From an archaeon (lineage in GTDB: Archaea > Aenigmatarchaeota > Aenigmatarchaeia > GW2011-AR5 > GCA-2688965): 43,886 bases of DNA. The notes beneath the pieces were generated by a model, which was not told the DNA's origin, made no database searches, and saw nothing but the letters and a program-made list of their open reading frames with translations. The position numbers were made by a program, and so were the translations under genes. Below, one piece after another: positions 36,986 to 43,886 of this stretch. Location: positions 20,407-64,292 of the forward strand of contig NZEE01000023.1 in the NCBI GenBank assembly GCA_002688965.1. The letters run 5' to 3'. The first letter of the stretch is position 1. The number at the start of each line of letters is the position of its first letter.

Positions 36986-39900
36986 ATGCCTATAAAAAGT
37001 CCACATTTTGGTTTATACTCCTTCACTACAGGAGATACTTATTCTGCTCAGGTAGATCAGGATAGATTTCGTATTATTGATAATAGTTTTTCTTTTTTAG
37101 CTGAAGTAATAGGTGATGGAATTATAGATGGGTTTAATATTATTGAAGATGATGATAATGCATCTAGTATTACTGTTGCGCCCGGGATCGCCTTGATTGA
37201 TAAATTTTCAACTAGAACTTTTATTTCAAAAAGAATAAATCTCCCAGACAATAGAGTTAGCTATATCTATGTTAGAAGAAGAATTGATACTATTGGGCAG
37301 TTTAGTGGCTTTTCTGATTTTTATACGATAGAATTTGAAGATACCACAATTCCGTTAACCCCTTTAGCCTTTATGTCTAATGGAGTTAGCGACAACAGTG
37401 TGTCGCTTTCCTGGAGCGTTAATGACTCTGAATTTGATTTGAGTTTTGTTGAAATCCATAGAAGCGATGACGGTGGCGATTTTGAACTTACTGATACTGT
37501 TGATTATTCTGGCGATTTAGATATGTCATTTATTGACTTTTCTGTGAGTCAAAATTCAAAATATGAATACATAGTTAGGGCGGTAGACTTATCTGGTAAT
37601 AAGTCTAGTTTTACTTCTGCTGTTGCTGTTGAAACATTGCTTGATTTATCCATTCCGGAGCCCCCACTTAATATCAAGATATACAACACTGATTCGTCTG
37701 CTCAAATTTTGTGGGGAAAGGTTGACGATGCCATGGTGTCTTATGTTCAAATTAGATATCACACTATGAGTATCGATGGTAGTCGATTAGATGAGGATAG
37801 TATAGTCAATGTTGATAAGGACAGATTGAATTATGTGTTCTTAAATTTAAATAATTCCGCTAATTACAGGATGTTTATTAAGAATGTTAGTGAAAATGGA
37901 GTAAGTTCGGTTGAAGTGGAGAAAATTTTAGAGCCCAGATTTTTTAATAAGCCAGAAGATGTTTCTTCAATTTTTGTTGACACTGTATTGTGGAGCAATG
38001 CTACTGCTTTACAGATAGAATGGAACTTATCAGAACAAGATGTTCCTGACGGAGATATTTTATCTCCGTATTATGAAGATCCATATTCTGAAGGTGAATT
38101 ACCTCTCAATGCAATCGACACGTCCGAAGATGATTATATTCTTGTGAAGGTTAAAATAACGCAAATTAATGCTGACGGATCAACCATAGATGGAGCTCTT
38201 ATGTCTGCATTTAATGATGGAATAATGAATGTGGTGGAATTTAATACTGTTCCAGAGAATGCAGAGACTCCGCCAGATGTTTTTCCCATTTTGCCAAGTC
38301 AATTGTACTTAGTGTCGGTTTATAGGTATGTAAACGGAGAATCATCTCTAGGAAGATTCTTTTATATTGTTACTAAAGATTTTGTTCCACCTCCGCCAGT
38401 TGAAAATATTAATATATCAGTTTCATCAGACTCATCAATAGAGGTTGTGTGGAACGTTCAAACATATGGTGCGATAGATTTATCTGATGTGGTTGATTAT
38501 GATTTGATCACATATGAGTATCCAATAATAGCTATAGATGATTCTGGAAGCGCAATTAATGCTATAAGCATTGGCAATAAGACTGAAGTTCCAATTGCTG
38601 ATGCTTTATACTTATATGCTCTTGATGGTCAAATTTTATCAGCGGAATTAAATCCGTTTTTTGTTGCTGGTCAGGATCTTTTTGATTTTAATAATATGTT
38701 TATAGAGTCATTTCAGATTGATTATAGTCACATGACAATTGGTGAATTGGCTAACGCTATCCTTCAGGTAGAGGTTGCTCCTGTAATTAATTCTTTTATG
38801 TCAAATTACGTTAACATTATAGTTAATGATACGTCTGTAGATAGGTCAGCAACTGACATATTTGAGATTCCTGTATTTCCAAGTGGAGAAACTATAAGAA
38901 CGCAGTCATTTAAGGTTTCTCCAACCTCTGGTCAAGTCCCAGATATTGACATGGTACTTGGTGAACCTGTTGAACTTTATAATGGATCTACGGGTGGTGC
39001 TGCGTTTTTTAAGCTCACCCCAGATTTAATTAATGTATCAAGTAAGTATGAATTCAACATAAGAGCAAAAGATGCATCTGGGAATGTATCTTTGTATGAA
39101 TCTAATTACATTTTAGTTAGGTCAGAGGATTTTTTTGAAAAACCAGAGTATCCTAGAAACTTATATGCTTCACCTGGAGATGGCTTAGTTATCTTAAATT
39201 GGAGTCCTCCAGTTAATGATTCTATATTGGAGTATATTTCAATATACAGGGCAGAGGCTAGACTTGGAGTGGTTGCAGAGAATTTTATAAAGATTGATAC
39301 AGTAGATATATCAAGATATCAATACGTGGACTATACCGCACAAAATGAAATTACATATGTCTATTTATTGACAACAATAACATATTATGGATTAGAGAGC
39401 TTAAATCCGGTTGATGATGGAGTTATCGGCTCGGCGCTTGTTCATATGACACCAAGGTCTTCAAATACTCTTTCTGCTCCATTTAATTTAATTGCATCTA
39501 AGGACGGAAATGACGTTATTTTAGGTTGGGATTTTAATCAGGATTCATTTGATGGTTTTGAGATATATAGGTCTATAGACAGTAAGGTTGATTTTGAAAT
39601 AATTGATACAGTTCCTGGTACAATAGGGGATTATAGAGATGTGAACGGACTAACAAACACTGGCATATATAGATATATGGTTAGAAAAGTTATAAATGAA
39701 GGAGATATTGGATTTACGGAGCTTAATGAACTGCCTTCTTTTTCAGAATTTATAGCTTCTGTTTCTATATCAAATGGAAACATTACAATTGATCGGAATT
39801 TTGGTAGAAATTTAAATAATTTAAAATCGCCAGTAACGGAAGTAACAAGAGAGGTTACGGAATCTCATAGGCATTATTTAATTGATTCAGAAGATGATAG

Positions 39901-42900
39901 AAGAATTAATTTTGCAGGCGGAATAACTATATCTAACTGGACAACTGGACCGAATGATGGCAGGGTGTGGAGGACTGATGCTGATTTATTATCTATGATT
40001 GATTTTGAGGTAATCGTTTCTGATAATCCTGGATTATCTACTGTATCTGTTGATGAAATTGACGAGGACGGAAATCCCCTGCATTGTGGAGGTATCGGTA
40101 AAGCTCAAGCTGGTGAATCAATGGCATGTTATAGGTGTTATCGAGGCAATGCGCCAGGGTTTTACTTATTTGAGAATTCTGATTTATTTTGCCCATACTG
40201 GAGTGACGACTTTAGCTTTGGTCCTGGGTTTTCTTATGATAATAGGGATCAGAATATAGATGGATATATTGGAGGTGGATACTGTGATCACAATACACTT
40301 GAGCCAGGAACATTCGCATATAGACAGTGTAATCGGTCTACTCATGGGAGTGCCCCTCCTAATGTACCAATTCCATACACTGTATATATTGATGATGAGA
40401 TTACTAGGATGTTATATGATCTTGACATAGAGAATGGGGTACTAACATTTGAAAGGTCGTTAGGGACAATTCCAGAAGAAGGAGGACCTATAGCTTTTTC
40501 TTTACTTGGCGATTTCATTCAGCCAGAGGTGAAGGTGATATTTGAGTCTGAGGAGGTTAGTGGATCTTTGCCATCATCTCTTGTTGAGTCTGTAAGTGCG
40601 ACTCAATTTACTCAGAATCAACTGTCACATGATTCTATTCCAGGATTACAACATGATGGGAGAATAAAGGAAGAATTATTACCATTAAGAGTCCGTATGT
40701 CTACGGTAGACGGATATTCTTATTATGGGATTGAAGATGAGGATGGGGTAATAATTGATTCTGAAGGAGATGGTAACATAATTGGGTTAAAGCTATGGAG
40801 TGAAGATAGTGGTCCTGCTCCTATCATTTTTTATGATTTGATGTATTTTCCATCTATCAATATACTATGGGCTGCAAGTTCTATTGGGGTTATTTATAGC
40901 GATGATTTTGGAGTAACGTGGGATAGGTCGAATAAGGCAAATCTATCAACAATGTTAGCTCCACATAAAATATTTAGGTCTATGCTATATAATAAGGTAT
41001 TTATTATAACTAATAGATCTGTATTTGTTAGTCCAGTTCCTGGGGAGCCAATATCTGGAGAGAACGATGACATTCCTTCTCCTTCTGGTTCATTTTCAGA
41101 AATACCGGGCATTGCTGCCTCTTCTGCCATTAGAGATGTAATGGAGGTAAGTACTGATCAAATTTCTGTTATTGGTTCTGGTCTTAAAATTAAAAGGAGG
41201 CATGCCGTTGAGGTTAATCTCTTTGAGTTCAAAAAGAGTGTTAATATATTTGAGTCTAATGGAGTTGTCGACTTCACTGATGATTTGGGATTCCAAATTC
41301 CTATTAATAGTTTAACCTTATTAGAGCTTGCGGAAAAAATTAGAGAAACTTTAATATTTAGAATCGGAGATGACTCTATCTATATGAAAGATTTGTACGA
41401 GGTATCTGTTGATGAAAATACCGCATCTCCAGCCCATTCTATGATAGATACTGATTGGATACTTGATGAGGATGAAATTGACTTTCAAATAGAGACACCT
41501 TACCTTGACCCAAGATCTGGAATTTTCTTTTCTACTAATCTTGGAGTGTATAGATTGAGATACGATTCTTATGGAGTTAATCCGATTCTTACTCAAAGAT
41601 CAATTTTTGGATCGTCTACAACAAATGCATATGCAATGCTTAATGATAAAGAGTACGGTAGATTTTTAATAAGTACTGATGCTGGTCTTATTGAATCTTT
41701 TGATGGTGCAGATACTTTTTCTTTAACGGATGACATTCCCGATCAGGTCCCAATATATTCATTCATTCAAGAAGGTGATTATATTATTGCAATATCAGCG
41801 CAATCTATTTATAGAAGAGATCCAGGAAGAAAAGACTTTATTGAGATTTTTTATACAGAAGATTTTTTTATGAGAAAGGCAATAGTTCATTACGGAAAGC
41901 TGTATGTGACTTCATCAGACGGTTTAATGGTTAACGTTGCTGATCAAAATGTTTTCTCTTCTTCTAGTATTTCTCTAATTCACGCATCTGGGATTCTATC
42001 TAAGAATGGTAAGAATTTTGCGATTCATTCTTTAATGAAATATTCTGATAAATTATTTATTGGTTCAGAAAACTCAATATATATATCTACATCATCATCT
42101 TTAATATATAGACATTGGGAAGCCGGGATGAAGACGGTTCCAGCTGTATATGTAAATGATGTTGAGCAGAAAATAGGATGGTATATATTAAATTCAAATA
42201 ATAATTATAGCCTAACTTTTGATGACAAATATGATAGTGAGGACTCAATTACTGTTGCAAGGCAATATAGCAGATTTAAGGCGAGAAATGGCGGTTGGGT
42301 GGATCAGGATTTTGCATCAATTGTTTTAATGTATATAAATGGTTTTAGGATGAATGAAGGAAGTAGAGCAGAGAAACCGGTCTATTCAATACAGGAAGAG
42401 GTTGGGGCTGGAATAGCTATTACAGATACCATATCTCATCTTGAGGGAGCAGAAGAGTATTTATCTCAGATGGGGTTGATGAAAAATCTATTAATTTCAA
42501 ACGAAATTGATATGGATGGAAATTCCACGGAATTGGGCTATTTGAATTTTACACGACAGAATGTTAGGTTGTTAAATAATCTTATAGATAAATTTAATTC
42601 TCAAACTTATTTTACAGATCCAAAGCTTGCGGATGACTCACCAGACTCTGATATTACCGATAAAACAAAGACATCTCTTCCTGAATTTAAGGTATATCTT
42701 ATTGGCGAGGAGGGTGTTTTAGGTGACTTTGGAGACTACCCAGAAGAACCTATGGTGGGAAATAAGGTAACTATAGATCCAGAAGATAGAGAGTGGCTAA
42801 CTGGTATCGGATACTATGGAGATGGGGAAAGTGGAGATGACAATGGTCCTACTGAGCAAAGCGGAGCTTGCTGTGTTAATGGATTATGTCATGAGGTTAC

Positions 42901-43036
42901 AGAGGAGCAGTGTACAAGTCTTGGTGGAACTTATCTTGGTGATGATTTTGATAATTGCATGGCAGATCCATGTAGCAGTACGGGAGGAGACGATCCGCCT
43001 CCGCCCGGACCTCCGCCTCCGCCTCCGCCTTTCTAG
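36986..43036 (+). CDS. Fibre/adhesin protein (2016 aa): baseplate-type N-terminus, FN3 array, Asp-box propeller, Cys-rich tail
   Basis: Residues 1-130 match the N-terminus of the 1207-residue protein (HFGLYSFTTGD, DRFRIIDNSF, IGDGIIDGFNI). Residues about 125-912 hold about six FN3-like domains (examples VSLSWSVNDSEFDLSFVEIH and LVILNWSPPVNDSILEYISI), two of them enlarged. Then come ESHRHYLIDS and LSHDSIPGLQHDG, echoing the His-rich region of the same relative; between them is a six-Cys insert at 40085-40330. Residues about 1235-1712 look like a propeller with one perfect sialidase Asp-box, SDDFGVTW at 1305-1312. The C-terminus holds a GACC...C module (1960-1996) and a Pro-rich end (PPPPGPPPPPPPF). 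The start lies four bases after the previous stop. As a sialidase this is unlikely: no catalytic Arg triad was recognised. A baseplate-anchored binding fibre is most likely. Confidence 0.78.
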   Translation: MPIKSPHFGLYSFTTGDTYSAQVDQDRFRIIDNSFSFLAEVIGDGIIDGFNIIEDDDNASSITVAPGIALIDKFSTRTFISKRINLPDNRVSYIYVRRRIDTIGQFSGFSDFYTIEFEDTTIPLTPLAFMSNGVSDNSVSLSWSVNDSEFDLSFVEIHRSDDGGDFELTDTVDYSGDLDMSFIDFSVSQNSKYEYIVRAVDLSGNKSSFTSAVAVETLLDLSIPEPPLNIKIYNTDSSAQILWGKVDDAMVSYVQIRYHTMSIDGSRLDEDSIVNVDKDRLNYVFLNLNNSANYRMFIKNVSENGVSSVEVEKILEPRFFNKPEDVSSIFVDTVLWSNATALQIEWNLSEQDVPDGDILSPYYEDPYSEGELPLNAIDTSEDDYILVKVKITQINADGSTIDGALMSAFNDGIMNVVEFNTVPENAETPPDVFPILPSQLYLVSVYRYVNGESSLGRFFYIVTKDFVPPPPVENINISVSSDSSIEVVWNVQTYGAIDLSDVVDYDLITYEYPIIAIDDSGSAINAISIGNKTEVPIADALYLYALDGQILSAELNPFFVAGQDLFDFNNMFIESFQIDYSHMTIGELANAILQVEVAPVINSFMSNYVNIIVNDTSVDRSATDIFEIPVFPSGETIRTQSFKVSPTSGQVPDIDMVLGEPVELYNGSTGGAAFFKLTPDLINVSSKYEFNIRAKDASGNVSLYESNYILVRSEDFFEKPEYPRNLYASPGDGLVILNWSPPVNDSILEYISIYRAEARLGVVAENFIKIDTVDISRYQYVDYTAQNEITYVYLLTTITYYGLESLNPVDDGVIGSALVHMTPRSSNTLSAPFNLIASKDGNDVILGWDFNQDSFDGFEIYRSIDSKVDFEIIDTVPGTIGDYRDVNGLTNTGIYRYMVRKVINEGDIGFTELNELPSFSEFIASVSISNGNITIDRNFGRNLNNLKSPVTEVTREVTESHRHYLIDSEDDRRINFAGGITISNWTTGPNDGRVWRTDADLLSMIDFEVIVSDNPGLSTVSVDEIDEDGNPLHCGGIGKAQAGESMACYRCYRGNAPGFYLFENSDLFCPYWSDDFSFGPGFSYDNRDQNIDGYIGGGYCDHNTLEPGTFAYRQCNRSTHGSAPPNVPIPYTVYIDDEITRMLYDLDIENGVLTFERSLGTIPEEGGPIAFSLLGDFIQPEVKVIFESEEVSGSLPSSLVESVSATQFTQNQLSHDSIPGLQHDGRIKEELLPLRVRMSTVDGYSYYGIEDEDGVIIDSEGDGNIIGLKLWSEDSGPAPIIFYDLMYFPSINILWAASSIGVIYSDDFGVTWDRSNKANLSTMLAPHKIFRSMLYNKVFIITNRSVFVSPVPGEPISGENDDIPSPSGSFSEIPGIAASSAIRDVMEVSTDQISVIGSGLKIKRRHAVEVNLFEFKKSVNIFESNGVVDFTDDLGFQIPINSLTLLELAEKIRETLIFRIGDDSIYMKDLYEVSVDENTASPAHSMIDTDWILDEDEIDFQIETPYLDPRSGIFFSTNLGVYRLRYDSYGVNPILTQRSIFGSSTTNAYAMLNDKEYGRFLISTDAGLIESFDGADTFSLTDDIPDQVPIYSFIQEGDYIIAISAQSIYRRDPGRKDFIEIFYTEDFFMRKAIVHYGKLYVTSSDGLMVNVADQNVFSSSSISLIHASGILSKNGKNFAIHSLMKYSDKLFIGSENSIYISTSSSLIYRHWEAGMKTVPAVYVNDVEQKIGWYILNSNNNYSLTFDDKYDSEDSITVARQYSRFKARNGGWVDQDFASIVLMYINGFRMNEGSRAEKPVYSIQEEVGAGIAITDTISHLEGAEEYLSQMGLMKNLLISNEIDMDGNSTELGYLNFTRQNVRLLNNLIDKFNSQTYFTDPKLADDSPDSDITDKTKTSLPEFKVYLIGEEGVLGDFGDYPEEPMVGNKVTIDPEDREWLTGIGYYGDGESGDDNGPTEQSGACCVNGLCHEVTEEQCTSLGGTYLGDDFDNCMADPCSSTGGDDPPPPGPPPPPPPF
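40085..40330 (+). other. Cys-rich insert (six Cys) inside the 2016-residue protein
   Basis: Six Cys fall in about 82 residues, first CGGIGKAQAGESMACYRCYR, then single Cys at FCPYW, GGGYCDHN and YRQCNRS. Cys is otherwise rare in the middle of this protein. It interrupts the His-rich region found uninterrupted in the 1207-residue relative. It may bind metal or form disulfides after release. Confidence 0.7.
42863..42973 (+). other. 'GACC...C' Cys-rich module at the C-terminus of the 2016-residue protein
   Basis: Encodes GACCVNGLCHEVTEEQCTSL, then GGTYLGDDFDNCMADPC: six Cys with spacing CC-x4-C-x7-C-x14-C-x4-C. This matches a short repeat common in secreted proteins of Planctomycetes and some other bacteria (from memory, not searched). 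Confidence 0.7.
42989..43033 (+). repeat. Pro-rich C-terminal tract (CCGCCT repeats)
   Basis: Fifteen codons encode DDPPPPGPPPPPPPF at the end of the protein, in CCG/CCT triplets that stand out by G+C. It may be a stiff polyproline tail. Confidence 0.9.
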
Positions 43037-43041
43037 GATAT

Positions 43042-43886
43042 ATGATGTTATTTAAAGATATATATTTAATGCTCGATGGAGAGTCTTATGGTGGAGGGTC
43101 TAGTTTTAGGTTAGATTCTGATGAGTCAGCAAAGAGTAAGCCATTGGAAGTTGTAAAATATCAAGACAGTGGATTTGAGATGAATGGAGTTGAAAACGAT
43201 TCTATAAATTTACAGATAAAAACCAGCGACACTATTAGGGTTTTAAATATAACTAGAAGTATGTTGCCTATATCTCAGGGGGTGTTAAGCTTAGAACCCC
43301 AAGACCGAACAACGCAAAGGTCAACAGGGGGAGGGGGGGACGATGACCCGCCTTCCGAGCCAGACTGTTGTTGCTGGATCGATTGGGATTCGCATCTCAA
43401 CAAGCGTGGATCTTCATATTCGGTGCCTGGTGTAGGTAGCCTTGATGAGTGTGCAGAGATCGGAGGAAGATGGGACTGTTTAGGTATTAATTTGTTCAAC
43501 TATAACCTCTGTAAACACCGTGCACGCCAAGTGTTTAAAGAGTGTAAAGAAAATGTGCCAGATTCCTGGTGGGATAAACTTACTAGCACCTATGACAAAG
43601 AAAACCAACGGTGTCGCTGTCAACGGGAGATAATGGAGTTTGAATGTGAATTATTAAACAGACATTGCCTCGATGACTGTAAATGTAGGGAATGGCAAGC
43701 CTTGTATTCGTATCTTTTCGCAAACTGTAGGGATGGCTTTGACGACGAGGATTGGCTACCCAAACTTTGGGGTCTTAAACCTAGGCATTGTTCATATCCA
43801 GACCTGCCTTTACCTGCAACCGAACCGTCATTTGAAAATTTATATATAGATTTTTTTGAGGGGTCTATTAGAATTAATGGAGTATT
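43042..43886 (+). CDS. Cys-rich multidomain structural protein, 5' part (C-terminus outside window)
   Basis: The frame is open from ATG 43042 to the window end (281 codons). AGGA, overlapping the previous stop, lies five bases before the ATG; ATG 43045 is an alternative. Residues about 1-90 are AT-rich-coded and polar (MLFKDIYLMLDGESYGGGSS, INLQIKTSDTIRVLNITRS). A linker STGGGGDDDPPSEPD (about 94-108) leads to a Cys-rich, largely helical region (about 109-255) with 15 Cys, including a CCC run, CRCQREIMEFEC and CLDDCKC. After it, NLYIDFFEGSIRINGV resumes the AT-rich style and resembles the sequence before the linker, as if the Cys module had been placed inside a beta domain. Function is unknown. 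The Cys-rich part could bind metal or be disulfide-bonded outside the cell. Confidence 0.75.
   Translation, partial: MMLFKDIYLMLDGESYGGGSSFRLDSDESAKSKPLEVVKYQDSGFEMNGVENDSINLQIKTSDTIRVLNITRSMLPISQGVLSLEPQDRTTQRSTGGGGDDDPPSEPDCCCWIDWDSHLNKRGSSYSVPGVGSLDECAEIGGRWDCLGINLFNYNLCKHRARQVFKECKENVPDSWWDKLTSTYDKENQRCRCQREIMEFECELLNRHCLDDCKCREWQALYSYLFANCRDGFDDEDWLPKLWGLKPRHCSYPDLPLPATEPSFENLYIDFFEGSIRINGV
43320..43810 (+). other. Cys-rich insert of different composition, possibly transferred
   Basis: By count, 43321-43380 is about 63% G+C and 43381-43440 about 50%, falling to about 40% by 43560, against about 35% just upstream. Seven Arg codons here are CGN, whereas AGA/AGG dominate the rest of the window. 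Fifteen Cys lie in about 150 residues. Confidence 0.6.

Noticed and set aside
40898..40921. Active sialidase suggested by the perfect Asp-box SDDFGVTW
   Set aside because: Asp-boxes are structural and occur in many non-enzymatic propellers. Only one box was found, and no catalytic Arg triad or Tyr/Glu pair could be recognised.
36986..43036. Eukaryotic or bacterial chromosomal origin suggested by FN3, VWA and laminin-like domains
   Set aside because: Gene density, strict strand bias, overlapping genes, the hub-type protein and shared baseplate N-termini fit a phage better. These domains are common in large phage tails.
3..43886. Diversity-generating retroelement with variable C-terminal lectin domains, given the receptor-binding proteins
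   Set aside because: No reverse transcriptase, no template/variable repeat pair and no C-type-lectin variable end were seen.

Overview
The window is a densely packed, AT-rich (by eye about one third G+C), single-strand stretch of virion-structure genes. It most likely comes from a large-genome tailed bacteriophage (jumbo or 'huge' phage class, probably environmental). All 13 genes I accept lie on the + strand. Junctions are from a 47-bp overlap to a 28-bp gap, except one 107-bp gap. There are no tRNAs, rRNAs, CRISPR arrays, insertion sequences, integrases or replication genes. About 43 kb is used for only 13 proteins, several of them 1,200 to 3,300 residues long. The phage assignment rests on a recognisable baseplate/tail-hub C-terminal region (gene ending at 9402), on two proteins sharing a baseplate-type N-terminal domain, and on virion motifs such as the 'E.M.V ... 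HGT ... H' signature in the 471-residue protein.

Layout. 3-977: 3' part of a gene with four Gly-rich hydrophobic repeats, possibly the end of a tape-measure-like protein. 984-5288: 1434-residue tail protein of unknown function. 5281-9402: 1373-residue putative baseplate hub with a Gly/Ser linker. 9403-9509: the only sizeable non-coding gap, probably a leader with a good ribosome binding site. 9510-9725: a 71-residue unknown. 9754-13377: 1207-residue baseplate/fibre protein with NHL-like propeller parts. 13331-14488: a GT-B/GT4 glycosyltransferase set between structural genes. 14478-24485: a 3335-residue mosaic with six propeller-blade motifs in three widely spaced pairs, plus laminin-B-like, DUF642-like and von Willebrand A-like modules. 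24491-28535: three medium-sized proteins (Ig-like plus propeller; an 'HGT' virion-motif protein; a LamG lectin fold). 28546-36981: a 2811-residue protein with Ig-like domains, LamG-like regions and three propellers. 36986-43036: a 2016-residue protein with FN3 domains, an Asp-box propeller and a Cys-rich tail. 43042-end: the start of a protein carrying a 15-Cys insert of different base composition.

How it fits together (inference). Gene order resembles the tail tip to baseplate to receptor-binding progression of tailed phages. The later genes look like a large adhesion apparatus built from extracellular sugar- and protein-binding folds (LamG, laminin B, DUF642/galactose-binding-like, VWA, FN3, Ig, several propellers). 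The glycosyltransferase, overlapping both neighbours, is positioned to be made together with these proteins and could glycosylate them. Several domains resemble those of secreted or surface proteins of bacteria such as Planctomycetes ('GACC...C' module, repeated choice-of-anchor-like domain), a weak hint about the host or the source of the domains. All domain names are from reading the sequence; no database or structure search was run.
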